Source of the DNA: Alphaproteobacteria bacterium
GTDB taxonomy: Bacteria > Pseudomonadota > Alphaproteobacteria > Ferrovibrionales > Ferrovibrionaceae
Length of the DNA stretch: 64,000 nt
Direction: 5' to 3'
NCBI GenBank assembly: GCA_017307375.1
Contig: JAFKFH010000023.1
Location: 62,001 to 126,000 of the forward strand
A model generated the notes under the pieces. That model did no database searches, was not told where the DNA came from, and saw only the letters and a program-made list of their open reading frames with translations. The position numbers were made by a program, and so were the translations under genes. Shown here one piece after another: positions 45,366-54,650 of this stretch (within the stretch, counting starts at the first letter, position 1; each line of letters begins with the position of its first letter).

Positions 45366-45406
45366 AACCCGGTCGGCGCGGCGCCGGCGCGATAGCCGGC
45401 CGGGTT
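45366..45406. terminator. GC-rich hairpin between convergent genes
   Basis: AACCCGG (45366-45372) and CCGGGTT (45400-45406) form a 7-bp stem extended inward by CGGC/GCCG, in the 72-base gap between the convergent flavoprotein and chemoreceptor genes; it includes part of the chemoreceptor stop. There is no T-run, so its role as a bidirectional terminator is uncertain. Confidence 0.4.
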
Positions 45407-47564
45407 ACGCGGCGGCGACCAGGGTGTCGATCTCGTCCGCCAGGCCATCCGACAGGGAGAACTGGATCCTGACCCCGTCGGCGTCGTGGCCGGCAACGCG
45501 GCCCGGCAGCGGGCGTGCAAGGCCCACGACCCGCAGGGTTGCCGCCGTGCCCGGCAAGGCACCGGTGACGGCACCGGCAACAAACCGGGCGCCGCCCGCG
45601 CCCAGGTCGCTCAACCGACCATCGATCTCTTGCCCCGCAATCACCAGCGTCGCCTGCCGGTCTGACTTCACGCGGACGAAGCTGCGCCGTTCGCCGGCCG
45701 ATTTGACCGCGGCGAGGAAGCCTGCCACCTGCCGGCGCAGATCGGCCGAGACCTCCTCGACTCGCGCCGATTCCGCCCGCACGGCATTCGCCGCCTCGAA
45801 GGACCGGCCGGCCGTCGAGACGACCGCGACGGAGGCCTGCGAGACCCGGCCGACGGCCGCAGCCGCCTGCTGGATATTGCCGCTGATCTCGCGGGTGGCC
45901 GAAGATTGCTGCTCCACGGCCGAGGCCACGGCGGTGGCGGCCTCGGTCAGCTGGGTCACGGTCGACGAGATCCTGACGATGGCATCGACCGCCTCGTCCA
46001 CCGAAAGCTGGATGCCGCCGATCAGGCTGCCGATCTCCTCGGTGGCGCGGCCGGTCTGCCCGGCAAGAGTCTTGACCTCGCCGGCGACGACGCTGAAGCC
46101 CTTGCCCGCCTCGCCGGCGCGGGCGGCCTCGATCGTGGCGTTCAAGGCCAGCAGGCTGGTCTGGCCGGCAATCGACCGGATCAGGGCGACCACATGGTCG
46201 ATCGACCGGGCCGTTTCATGCAGGCGGCGAATGCGCATGCCTGCCTCGGCCCCCTGCTCGGCTGCCACGCGCGACATCTCGGACGTGCGCGCGATCTGCC
46301 GCGCGATCTCGCCGATCGACGCCGACAGTTGCTCGGAGGCGGCGGCGACGGTCTGCAGGTTGCCGTCGGTCTGCACGGCCGCCGCCGAAACGCTGGTCGC
46401 CTCGCTGTTGGCCGCATGGGCCAGGTGCCCGATATCCTCTGCCGTATCGCTCATCCGGTCCGCGGCGGTCGCCAGCGTGCCCATCACCCCGGTCATCACC
46501 CCGTCGAAGTCGGCGATCAATTCGGTCAGGGCCAGCGTCCGCCGCATGCGCTCGGCGGCGTCACGGCGCTCGCTCTGGCTGCGCTCGTCCTGCTCGCGGG
46601 CAGCCCGCTCGATGTTTTCCAGGCGCTCGGCCTGCAAGGCTGCCTCGGTCGCAAAGCGCTCCCGCTCGCTTTCGGCCTGGACCTCGGCATGGCGACGCGC
46701 CTGCTCCTCGCGCTGGCGACGCTCGCGCTCGCCCCGCGCCCGCACCGCCTCGCCTTCGTAGAGCGAGAAGCCAAGCCGGATCTGCATGTTCTGCAGCGCC
46801 TTCACGGCGCGGCCCAACTCGTCGTCGCGCTCGATCTTCAGCCGGCTGTTGAAGTCGCCGGCGATGATGCGGTCGAACCCGCGGTTCAGTTCGGCCAGCG
46901 GACCGGTGATGGAACAGCACAGCCGCCAGGCCAGCACGGGCAGCAGGGCACCGGCCACGACCAGCGCGCCCCCGATCGGCCCCGGCTCCTGCGCGCCGGC
47001 CATGACCGCGCAGCCCAGGCCGACGGTGACGATCAACGGCACGGAGAAGGTGGCGGCGACGCGGCGACGCATGCTGCCGCACAGCACCTGCATGATCCGC
47101 GCAGAGACGCCGGCCCGGCGCACGCGGCCGTCGACTATCCTCAGTCCCCTCGCCGTCCCCTCGCGAAACCGGCGATAGACGGCGTCCGCCTCGGCCTTTT
47201 CCGCCATCGTCGGCTTGGTGCGGATCGAGACGAACCCCTCGATGCCATCGGCCCCGAAGATCGGCGACACGCTGGCCCGGACCCAATAGAAATCGCCGTT
47301 CTTGCGCCGGTTCTTGACCAGCCCGGTCCATGGCCGCCCGGTCTTCAGCGTCGCCCACAGGTCGGCAAATGCCTCTGCCGGCATGTCGGGATGGCGCACG
47401 ATGCTGTGCGGGGCGCCGAGCAGCTCGTCCGGCGCGAAGCCGGAAACCTCGACGAACCGGTCGTTGAACGAGATGATGCGACCGTGCCGATCGGTCTGCG
47501 AGACCAGGTGGATGTCGTCTTCCAACTCGAGTTCATTGGCCGAAATCGGGAAATTCCGCCGCAT
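45405..47564 (-). CDS. Methyl-accepting chemotaxis protein with PAS input and C-terminal PilZ domain
   Basis: The 719-residue protein has a PAS domain of the Aer type at about residues 12-115 ([36 protein letters not shown]), two hydrophobic segments at about 160-215, a HAMP ([20 protein letters not shown]), a long charged coiled coil (about 270-345), the MCP signalling domain with hairpin region [22 protein letters not shown], and a C-terminal PilZ domain ([24 protein letters not shown]). It would sense redox or energy state via PAS and could be tuned by cyclic-di-GMP. The open frame continues 31 codons upstream; ATG 47564 fits the Aer start. Confidence 0.9.
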   Translation of the reverse strand: MRRNFPISANELELEDDIHLVSQTDRHGRIISFNDRFVEVSGFAPDELLGAPHSIVRHPDMPAEAFADLWATLKTGRPWTGLVKNRRKNGDFYWVRASVSPIFGADGIEGFVSIRTKPTMAEKAEADAVYRRFREGTARGLRIVDGRVRRAGVSARIMQVLCGSMRRRVAATFSVPLIVTVGLGCAVMAGAQEPGPIGGALVVAGALLPVLAWRLCCSITGPLAELNRGFDRIIAGDFNSRLKIERDDELGRAVKALQNMQIRLGFSLYEGEAVRARGERERRQREEQARRHAEVQAESERERFATEAALQAERLENIERAAREQDERSQSERRDAAERMRRTLALTELIADFDGVMTGVMGTLATAADRMSDTAEDIGHLAHAANSEATSVSAAAVQTDGNLQTVAAASEQLSASIGEIARQIARTSEMSRVAAEQGAEAGMRIRRLHETARSIDHVVALIRSIAGQTSLLALNATIEAARAGEAGKGFSVVAGEVKTLAGQTGRATEEIGSLIGGIQLSVDEAVDAIVRISSTVTQLTEAATAVASAVEQQSSATREISGNIQQAAAAVGRVSQASVAVVSTAGRSFEAANAVRAESARVEEVSADLRRQVAGFLAAVKSAGERRSFVRVKSDRQATLVIAGQEIDGRLSDLGAGGARFVAGAVTGALPGTAATLRVVGLARPLPGRVAGHDADGVRIQFSLSDGLADEIDTLVAAA

Positions 47565-47708
47565 CTGACGCCAACCTTTCCAAGCGATTCCGGCTGTCGG
47601 AAAACAATCCACAGGATCCGGTCCTGCGCCGGCTCCGCAGCGGGCCAAGGTATCCATGCCTAACGGCTGGCTAAATAGAAGAAGCCGGATATTCGATCAA
47701 TTTCCAAC

Positions 47709-47734
47709 ATGTCGCCACGACCCGGGTGCGACAT
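47709..47734 (-). repeat. Short inverted repeat upstream of the chemoreceptor gene
   Basis: ATGTCGC (47709-47715) and GCGACAT (47728-47734) form a 7-bp stem around 12 bases, in the 240-base gap between the AAA ATPase gene (stop at 47805) and the chemoreceptor start (47564). It may be a terminator without T-run or an operator. Nothing else stands out in the gap. Confidence 0.3.
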
Positions 47735-47804
47735 TATTTCCACCTGCTTCGGCGCCCAGCTATCGCCGAAGCAGCCATTCCGCGGTCAACGACCTGCCGC
47801 GACT

Positions 47805-48953
47805 TCAGCGCACGGGCCAGGCCCAGCGTGCGTCGCCCGCTTGGTCGACGCGGGTCTCGCCGAAATCTTTCTCCAGGCGGAATGTCGCCACGGTTTCGTC
47901 CTGCCGCAGCGTCTCGACGAGCGGATGGCTGTGGGAGACAACGACGATCTGGCACTGGCCCGCCGCCTTGATCAGCAGGCGGGCCAGGGGTTCGAGCAAC
48001 TGCGGATGCAGGCTCGCCTCGGGCTCGTTCAGCACCATGATCTCGGGCGGGCGCGGCGACATCAGGGCGGCGATCAGCAACAGGTAGCGCAAGGTACCGT
48101 CGGACAGCTCGGCGGCTGCCATCGGCCGCAGCAGGCCGGTCTGGCGCATGCCCAGACCGGCATGATCGCCGCCACCGATCTCGAGCGTCGCGCCGGGAAA
48201 GGCGTCGTCGATCGCCTCGGCCAGGCCGTGGGCATCGCCGATCGCGCGGATCGTCGTCAACGCCGCGGCAAGATCGCCGCCGTCGCTTGCCAGGACCGGC
48301 GTATAGGTGAGCACGTGGGGCCGCCGCGCCGGCGCTTCGCGGTCGGTACGCAGCGAATCGTAGAAGCGCCAATTGCGCATCCGGTCGCGCATGCGCAGCA
48401 GTTCCAGGCCATCCTCCGGGTCGGCACAATGGGTCACCATGCTGTCATAGGGGGCCAGCAGGGTCGCGAGACGCCGCCAGTTGCCGGTGGCATGGCGGCG
48501 CAGGCGGACTGTCGGCCCCCGGCGCTCGGCGAACATGTTGGCTGGACGCGCCGTCTGCCCGGCCCACATCGCCTCGACCTTGATCTCGGGATCGAGCGGG
48601 AACGGTCCCCCGACCGGCAGGCCGAGGTCGACTGCATAGCCGAAATCATCGGTGGTGAAGCCAAGCTTCAGGCTGATCACCGCGGCGCGCCTGGTCCCCT
48701 GAACCGGGTGCTCGCCGGCCCGCATCGACCGGCTGATCTGCTCGGGCCCGGCCCACAGCACCGAGGCGAGGCCGCCTTCTTGTGCCAGGGAGGCGACAAG
48801 CCGGCCCTGCGCCGTCTCCGACAGCAGCCGCAAGGCCCGATAGAGGCTCGACTTGCCGCTGCCATTGGCCCCGGTGATCACGTTGAGCGGGCGCAGGCCG
48901 AGGGTAAGGTCGCGAATGGATCGATAGCCGGCAATGGCAAGCTGGGTCAGCAT
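47805..48953 (-). CDS. AAA family ATPase, SMC/OLD-like
   Basis: The 382-residue protein has an ABC/SMC-like head: YRSIRDLTLGLRPLNVITGANGSGKSSL with Walker A at about 27-35, a LSDGTLRYLLLIAALM signature, Walker B IMVLNEPEASLHP and a switch VVVSHSHPLV. There is no TOPRIM or coiled-coil arm, and no nuclease partner next door. Such stand-alone RecF-like ATPases are widespread and mostly of unknown function; some are defence ATPases, but no defence partner is visible here. It is followed on the same strand by the chemoreceptor 240 bases away. Confidence 0.85.
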   Translation of the reverse strand: MLTQLAIAGYRSIRDLTLGLRPLNVITGANGSGKSSLYRALRLLSETAQGRLVASLAQEGGLASVLWAGPEQISRSMRAGEHPVQGTRRAAVISLKLGFTTDDFGYAVDLGLPVGGPFPLDPEIKVEAMWAGQTARPANMFAERRGPTVRLRRHATGNWRRLATLLAPYDSMVTHCADPEDGLELLRMRDRMRNWRFYDSLRTDREAPARRPHVLTYTPVLASDGGDLAAALTTIRAIGDAHGLAEAIDDAFPGATLEIGGGDHAGLGMRQTGLLRPMAAAELSDGTLRYLLLIAALMSPRPPEIMVLNEPEASLHPQLLEPLARLLIKAAGQCQIVVVSHSHPLVETLRQDETVATFRLEKDFGETRVDQAGDARWAWPVR

Positions 48954-49014
48954 GCCCCGACCATAGCATCACGCCCGCGGACCCGCACACGGCGCAGGTC
49001 CGCGGGTCGGGCGC

Positions 49015-50067
49015 TCAGTCCTTCTTCAGGTCGCCCCAGGTCGGGGGCCGCTTGGCCGCGCCCCCGGCCGTGGCCGTCAGGGCACTGCCCGGCGGGTTGA
49101 ACAACTGGCATTTCGGCAGGGTCTTGTAGTCCAGGTTCCAGACCTGGTCCCAGGTCTCGGCCCGGTTCGGCTTGCGCATCGCGAAATCGGTATAGTTCTG
49201 GCTGACGATCGGCGCGAAATACTGCTGCGGCTGCGCGCCGGAGCCCGGCGGAAAACCCGGGAAACTGGAGAAGTAGAACGAATGCGGGTGTCGATAGGGC
49301 TTGGCGTTCCTGTCGACCGCGTCGGGGGTGGCCTGGGCGTAGAAGCCATAGCCGAACATGATGTAGCCATCGACCGTACGGTCCGGGCTGACGCCGGTCT
49401 GCATGATCTTGCCCGTCGGCTTGGAGGCCGGATCCATCCAGAACGAATAGCCCTGCAGCCTGGGCTTGCCCTTGCCGTCCGGATTGGTGCGCATGCTGTC
49501 GGCCAGGCTGTAGGGCAGATGCTTGATGAAGTCGCGGGCCGGCGGATGGTTCAGCGGCGAGAACAGGCAGACCTTGGGCATGTCCTTCGGGCGGTCGTCA
49601 TAGGTCACGAAGAAGGCGATCGGACCGAGCGAGATGAACGAACAGCTGTAGTTGTTCTCCATCGGGAAGATCGGCAGGCATTTCTTCTCGTAATGCTCCT
49701 CCATCGCGCCGCGGCCATGTGGTGTCCTGATGGTCGAATCGTAATAGGTCGTGCCGCGGGATTCCTCGTAGGTGGTGCCGGCCGGCGGCTTACCGTCATA
49801 GGGTGGCGGGTGTTGCTGGAAGCCCTCATAGACGCGGTACATGTTCCAGCTCGACGTCCAGTACGCCGGCCAGCGCGGGTTGCTCGGCTCGCCCTTGCTG
49901 CGCCTGTAGACGCAGGTCTTGGGGTTCTGGCAATTGGACTTGTCCGGCGGGTTGTGGGCGCCATAGGTCGAGTAGATGTCGCCGTCGTCGGCGCGCGCCG
50001 CGGGCGCGGCGAGGCCGAACCCCGCGGCGATGATGGCCATTGCGGCCAGGAACCGTGTGCCACGCAT
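49015..50067 (-). CDS. Secreted protein of unknown function in the VioB-like operon
   Basis: The 350-residue protein has a clear signal peptide (about residues 1-26, cleavage after AARA) and no membrane segment. The mature part is rich in aromatic residues, Pro and Gly, with Cys scattered as NCQNPKTC, KKCLPIF, YSCSF, KVCLF and PKCQL, suggesting disulfides, and no recognisable catalytic motif. I do not recognise the family. It begins 29 bases after the ferritin-like gene on the same strand, so it is probably the third gene of the VioB-like operon and acts outside the cytoplasm. Confidence 0.8.
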   Translation of the reverse strand: MRGTRFLAAMAIIAAGFGLAAPAARADDGDIYSTYGAHNPPDKSNCQNPKTCVYRRSKGEPSNPRWPAYWTSSWNMYRVYEGFQQHPPPYDGKPPAGTTYEESRGTTYYDSTIRTPHGRGAMEEHYEKKCLPIFPMENNYSCSFISLGPIAFFVTYDDRPKDMPKVCLFSPLNHPPARDFIKHLPYSLADSMRTNPDGKGKPRLQGYSFWMDPASKPTGKIMQTGVSPDRTVDGYIMFGYGFYAQATPDAVDRNAKPYRHPHSFYFSSFPGFPPGSGAQPQQYFAPIVSQNYTDFAMRKPNRAETWDQVWNLDYKTLPKCQLFNPPGSALTATAGGAAKRPPTWGDLKKD

Positions 50068-50096
50068 GGGATGACGTCTCCTCCGGTCGCTCGATG

Positions 50097-51140
50097 TCAG
50101 GAAGCGTAGGGCTGGTAGCGGAAGGCCAGGCCGGTCTGCAGCGCCGCGTCGCCCGGCAGCGGTATCGACAGCACTTCCTGCGCCTGCAGCCGCAGGTCGT
50201 ACATCAGGCCCATCACCCGATCGAAGGCGCGGGGATCGCCGTTGAACGTGTCATGCAGCGCCCCGAGGAGCTGGGTGTAGGTGTAGGCGAACAGGATCGA
50301 GACATGGCGCGCCCGGCTGCCGGCCGGCAGCCTGTCGGGGTCGGGATTGGGCTGCATGTTCCAGACCGCCCGGTCGTCGAGCGCCACGACCGCGCCGCGG
50401 AAGGCAAAGCCGGTGGGCTCGGTACGATCCTGCACCAGGAGGCGCCCCTTCACGATCTGCTCGAAGCGATAGTAGTGCGCGACCTCGCCCTGGGCATCGA
50501 GCGGCGAGGTCGGCGTCCCCTCGCCCTGGCGGACGATCACCTGGATGGCGTCCGAGGCGCTGCGCGGGCTGGTGATCGGAAACAGCTGATCGGGCGGGAA
50601 CCAGCTGTTGTCGACGAATTCCTCGTCGAACCGGCCGATGAACGCCGACTGGCCCAGCTCGCGCAGCTTGGCGTCGATCGCGGCATAGAACTCGCCGATC
50701 GTTGCGTATTGCGCGGTGGCGTCGGCCTTGAGCAACGTCGGAAACTCGATCGGATGCTCAGGCTTCTCGATTTCCATGAACACGTTCTGGATCAGGTCGA
50801 GCGAGCATTTCTGCAGCGGCACCACGACATCGCCGATATTCATCGGCAGCGGCCCCGGATAGACCGGGACGAAGCCCGGCTTGTCGATCACCGGATGCCC
50901 CCCGATCGCGATCATCAGGTTGGAGGCGATGCACATATGCAGCATCTCCTCCATCACCACGCTGCGGATGATCGAGGCCACCTCCTGGTTGGTGCCGGTC
51001 TTCAGCGTGAAGTAGGCGCAGAGATAGGTCGGGATCGTCGAATGTTCGAGCTCGATCGCCTTCTGCACGGCGTCGTAGAGGTCGGCCGGGACCGCCGCCT
51101 GGCGGACCTGGTCGACATACTTGCGTTCGATCTTCAGCAT
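50097..51140 (-). CDS. Ferritin-like protein matching the C-terminal half of VioB
   Basis: The 347-residue protein belongs to the ferritin-like family that includes the C-terminal part of VioB, RebD and StaD. Helix motifs supply a full diiron-type ligand set: Glu32 (ELEHSTIPTY), Glu65-x2-His68 (EEMLHM), Glu150 (IGEFY) and Glu219-x2-His222 (GEVAHYYRF). VioB dimerises indole-3-pyruvate imine in violacein synthesis. Here the second domain is a separate gene 15 bases after the VioB N-terminal-like gene. No vioA, C, D or E homologue is nearby, so the product is not violacein. Substrate unknown. Confidence 0.83.
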   Translation of the reverse strand: MLKIERKYVDQVRQAAVPADLYDAVQKAIELEHSTIPTYLCAYFTLKTGTNQEVASIIRSVVMEEMLHMCIASNLMIAIGGHPVIDKPGFVPVYPGPLPMNIGDVVVPLQKCSLDLIQNVFMEIEKPEHPIEFPTLLKADATAQYATIGEFYAAIDAKLRELGQSAFIGRFDEEFVDNSWFPPDQLFPITSPRSASDAIQVIVRQGEGTPTSPLDAQGEVAHYYRFEQIVKGRLLVQDRTEPTGFAFRGAVVALDDRAVWNMQPNPDPDRLPAGSRARHVSILFAYTYTQLLGALHDTFNGDPRAFDRVMGLMYDLRLQAQEVLSIPLPGDAALQTGLAFRYQPYAS

Positions 51141-51155
51141 CGTCCGTCTCCCGCT

Positions 51156-53189
51156 TCAGCCCGCCGAACCGGCGATGTCTTCGAGGTAGTTGCGGATCGC
51201 CGCCGTCTTGCCCTCGTTGCCCGGCCCCAGCCGGTCGATGGCGGCCTTGGCGGTGGCCGGTCGGAGGCGCCGCGGATGAGCGGCCGGCGTGACCGGCGGC
51301 AGGGCCGGCGCCGTGAGCACGGCGCCCTCGGGCAGGACCGGCAGGCCGGCATCGACGGGAAGTCCGCCGGGCAGATAGCCGGCCAGCCATTCGACCAGCA
51401 TCCGCATCTTGCCGGCCGACATGTCGCGCGTCGCCGGCATGTAGTTGGCATCGTCGATCGAGCGGGTGAAGGCGAAGAACAGCAGGCGCGCGTTCGCCGT
51501 CACCGTCGCGTAGTCGGCGATGTCGAACAGCCCGCGGCTCATGATCGGATAGAGATTGCCGTATTGCGTCAGGATCGGCGCCACGTCGGTCGCCCAGCTC
51601 GGCGTCGCGGGCGGCACGAAGGCGTCGCGAATATGGAACCAGATGCCTTCGAAAATCGGCATCGGCGACTGGGAGGGCAGATCGAAGGAATAGCTGAACT
51701 GGTAGATCTGGCCGTCGATATAGCCGCGCGGATTTTCGGGGTTGCAGTATGAGACGGCCATCTCGGCGATACCGTCGGCGCCGGCTGTCATGGTTGGCTG
51801 CGGCATCGATATCTTGTCGGCCGGCACGTTGTTCGGCGGTATCGGCGCCTGCGGCGGATCGGCGGCATTGCCCCCGTCACCGCCATTGCCGGTGGAAACG
51901 GGATCGAGCGAGGCGGTGAGCGACGCCCCGGCATAGGGCTGGCCGTAGCGCATGGCATAGAGGCTGACCGACGCCGGCAGCCAGCCGGTCGGGGCCGCGT
52001 CGAGACGCTGGACAAAATTGTCGGCGCGCACGAACAGCCCGCCGATCGTCTCGCGGATCAGGACGACGTTGCCGTTCTTGAGGATCGCCAGCGGATGGTC
52101 GGCGATCAAGGCCTTCGCCGCCGCAGGGATCGCGAAATCGGCGATGCCGCCGGTTCGGCGCAGCCAGGCGACGTCATAGCCGGTCAACGTGCCGATTTCG
52201 ACGCACAGGTCGGCCGCGAGCGTGGCTCCGGAAGCCGCCAGCGGCGAGGCGGCGTCGGAAGAGCCGTCTTTGTCGGCATGCGTCAGCACGACGACGGTGA
52301 GCGGCCCAAGATCCTGCGGCACGATGATCTCGCCGTCCGGTCCAGGCGAGGGCAGCAGCCACATCGGCAGCGAGTTGCCGAAATCGAGGCTGAGCGTCGA
52401 CTGGTCGGCCGATACGGCCCCGTCCATCCAGTTGATTCCCCCGGGAAGCTGGCCCGTCGGGGCGAAGCGGCGCGACCGCGCGAACATCAGCGGGTCGCCG
52501 TTGAACCACGGACCGATCGAACCGATCACGGTGCCGAAGGTGAAACCCTCTGCCTGCGGTGTCTTGCTGTAGCCGTAGGTCAGCAGGCTGCAGCCGAGAC
52601 GGCCTTGATTTGCCTGCGCCTCGGCCTGCAAGGCCTGCAGGGCCGGATAGCGCGCGGACCCCGCCCCCCAGACGATCTGGTGCAGGGTGCCGGTGAACCG
52701 GGCCGACGCCCCCGGGCTCTGCGGCACCGGCTGGCCGGTCCCCTTGTCGATCACCCGGGCAAAGTAGATGTCGCGGAAGCAGGTCGGCATCAGCGTCGCC
52801 GCCATCAGGGTCTCGGCCCCGTCGGTCAATTCGATCCGCAGGCACCATAGCGCCGAGGCGAATTGGAACTGGGGATCGAGGTCGACGATCTTGGCGGCGG
52901 TTCGGCCGACCTGGGCATTGAGGCGCAGCGCCAGTTCCGGCGTGCTCGCCGTATCGCCCCCCGTCACCGCGCCGGTGACCACGCAGTTCAGCAGGCGGAA
53001 GGCATTCGACCCGTCGGGGTTCCACCAGCCATTGTACTGGGTCTTGCCATCGTCGGCCGGGCGCTGCGGGGTCTGGAAGCGCGGCTCGAAGGTCGGCACC
53101 GAGAAATTGCGGACATCGTTGTTGACCGTGTTGACGTCGGCCTCGAACAGGCCGGCAAACGTCAGGCGCGGCAGGTTCAGATAGCTCAT
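51156..53189 (-). CDS. Protein matching the N-terminal half of VioB
   Basis: The 677-residue protein resembles the N-terminal two-thirds of VioB, from its opening (MSYLNLPRLTFAGLFEADVN) to a C-terminal region (YPIMSRGLFDIADYATV, then NYMPATRDMSAGKMRMLVEWL) that in VioB precedes the ferritin-like domain. A Pro/Gly/Asp-rich stretch around residues 425-460 looks like a flexible linker. With the following 347-residue gene, the pair totals 1024 residues, near the ~1000 of intact VioB. It is the first gene of the operon, divergent from eboD across an AT-rich gap. It has no signal peptide. Confidence 0.78.
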   Translation of the reverse strand: MSYLNLPRLTFAGLFEADVNTVNNDVRNFSVPTFEPRFQTPQRPADDGKTQYNGWWNPDGSNAFRLLNCVVTGAVTGGDTASTPELALRLNAQVGRTAAKIVDLDPQFQFASALWCLRIELTDGAETLMAATLMPTCFRDIYFARVIDKGTGQPVPQSPGASARFTGTLHQIVWGAGSARYPALQALQAEAQANQGRLGCSLLTYGYSKTPQAEGFTFGTVIGSIGPWFNGDPLMFARSRRFAPTGQLPGGINWMDGAVSADQSTLSLDFGNSLPMWLLPSPGPDGEIIVPQDLGPLTVVVLTHADKDGSSDAASPLAASGATLAADLCVEIGTLTGYDVAWLRRTGGIADFAIPAAAKALIADHPLAILKNGNVVLIRETIGGLFVRADNFVQRLDAAPTGWLPASVSLYAMRYGQPYAGASLTASLDPVSTGNGGDGGNAADPPQAPIPPNNVPADKISMPQPTMTAGADGIAEMAVSYCNPENPRGYIDGQIYQFSYSFDLPSQSPMPIFEGIWFHIRDAFVPPATPSWATDVAPILTQYGNLYPIMSRGLFDIADYATVTANARLLFFAFTRSIDDANYMPATRDMSAGKMRMLVEWLAGYLPGGLPVDAGLPVLPEGAVLTAPALPPVTPAAHPRRLRPATAKAAIDRLGPGNEGKTAAIRNYLEDIAGSAG

Positions 53190-53474
53190 GCCATCCCCCT
53201 TCGGGCGTGGATCCGGAAATTTGTCGCGAACGCGGACTCGACGCGGCGGATACAGCCTTTCGACACGTGAAAGCTGCTCTTATGTAATTTTAATGCCGGT
53301 GCGGTTGCGTTCAGGATGTGTATTTCTGGGCAAGTTGGCAACCCAAATTACTACCTATGAGATGTTATTTTCACGTAATGTCTCGTTAACGCATTGCAGA
53401 GCGTGGCGTCGTTGGCGATATTGACGATTATCTGACGTGCTGATGCAGCAACGATGCAACCAGGGGATCGTGTC
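53190..53474. promoter_or_regulatory. AT-rich divergent promoter region between VioB-like operon and ebo cluster
   Basis: This 285-base gap separates divergent starts at 53189 and 53475. By my count bases 53281-53400 hold 49 G+C of 120 (about 41%), far below the surrounding two-thirds. It contains the palindrome CGTTAACG and no gene. The composition suggests a regulated bidirectional promoter, possibly a target for a silencing or nucleoid protein; no specific operator could be assigned. Confidence 0.65.
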
Positions 53475-54650
53475 ATGCAGCAGGCCGCGGCCATCGTTCG
53501 CCAGCGCTTCGCGGTGACCTACGACTATGCGGTGGCTTTCACCCGCGGCTGCTTCGACCCGGGAAACGGCACGCTGGCGACGGTGATGGACTGTGCGGCC
53601 ACGCTTCCCCGGCCACGTTGTGTCGTCTTCGTCGATCTCGGTGTCGCCAGTTCCCGCCCCGACCTCGCCGCCGCGATCACGGCCCATTTCGGCACGCGCA
53701 GCGACCTGCCCGCCCTGGTACTGCCGCCGCGGATGATGCCGGGCGGGGAGACGATCAAGAACGAGGCGCATCTGATCGGGGAGATGCACGACATCATTCT
53801 CGACCACGGTATAGACAGACATTCCTATGTCGTGGCGGTGGGTGGCGGCGCCTTCCTCGATGCCGTGGGCCTCGCAGCCTCGACCGCGCATCGCGGCGTC
53901 CGCCTGATCCGCGTGCCGACCACGGTGCTGGCGCAGAACGACGGCGGGGTCGGGGTCAAGACCGCGATCAACCGCCGCGGCGCGAAGAACCAGATCGGCA
54001 CCTTCGCCCCGCCATGGGCCGTGGTCAACGACGCCGATTTCCTGGACATGCTGCCGGCGCGCGAGCGCATCGCCGGCATGGCCGAGGCGGTCAAGGTCGC
54101 CCTGATCCGCGATGCTGCCTTCTTCGACTGGCTGGAGACGTCGGCCCACAGGCTTGCCGCCCTGGCGCCGGAGGCGCTGGCCTGGCTGGTCCGCCGCTGC
54201 GCCGAACTGCATATGCGGCAGATCGCACAAGGCGGCGATCCGTTCGAGCAGGGCTCGGCCCGGCCGCTCGACTTCGGCCACTGGGCCGCGCACAAGCTGG
54301 AGAGCCTCAGCCGCCATCACCTGCGGCACGGCGAGGCGGTCGCGATCGGCGTGGCGCTCGATACCCGCTACTCGGTGCTGGCCGGCATGGCGCCGGCGGG
54401 CATCGAGGAGCGCGTCGCCACCCTGCTGGAACGGCTGGGCTTTCGCCTCTGGCATCCGCTGCTGGCCGAGCGCGACGCGAGCGGCCAGCCGGTCGTGCTC
54501 GCCGGGCTGGAAGAATTCCGCGAGCATCTCGGCGGGCGGCTGACCGTGACGCTGCTGGAAGCCGTCGGCATCGGGGTCGAGGTCAACGCGATGGACGATG
54601 TCCTGGTCGGTCGCGCGATCGACTGGCTGGCGGCGCGCGAGGCTGCGTGA
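53475..54650 (+). CDS. eboD: EboD: 3-dehydroquinate synthase-family sugar phosphate cyclase
   Basis: The 391-residue protein is a sugar phosphate cyclase: VVAVGGGAFLDAVG and PTTVLAQNDGGVGVKTAIN (NAD/substrate), and zinc ligands Glu in AEAVKVALI, His in FGHWAAHKLE and His in HGEAVAIGVALD. It resembles dehydroquinate synthase but belongs to the Ebo subgroup; it likely cyclises an unidentified sugar phosphate. I prefer ATG 53475 because CAGGGGAT precedes it; ATG 53454 would add seven residues. It opens the ebo cluster; its TGA shares one base with the eboE start. Confidence 0.9.
   Translation: MQQAAAIVRQRFAVTYDYAVAFTRGCFDPGNGTLATVMDCAATLPRPRCVVFVDLGVASSRPDLAAAITAHFGTRSDLPALVLPPRMMPGGETIKNEAHLIGEMHDIILDHGIDRHSYVVAVGGGAFLDAVGLAASTAHRGVRLIRVPTTVLAQNDGGVGVKTAINRRGAKNQIGTFAPPWAVVNDADFLDMLPARERIAGMAEAVKVALIRDAAFFDWLETSAHRLAALAPEALAWLVRRCAELHMRQIAQGGDPFEQGSARPLDFGHWAAHKLESLSRHHLRHGEAVAIGVALDTRYSVLAGMAPAGIEERVATLLERLGFRLWHPLLAERDASGQPVVLAGLEEFREHLGGRLTVTLLEAVGIGVEVNAMDDVLVGRAIDWLAAREAA

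Noticed and set aside
47805-48953. Anti-phage defence system around the AAA ATPase
   Set aside because: No nuclease, toxin, reverse transcriptase or other partner gene; neighbours are a chemoreceptor and a secreted protein.
49015-53189. Violacein or indolocarbazole biosynthesis cluster
   Set aside because: Only VioB-like halves are present; no VioA/StaO-type oxidase or later enzymes found in the window.
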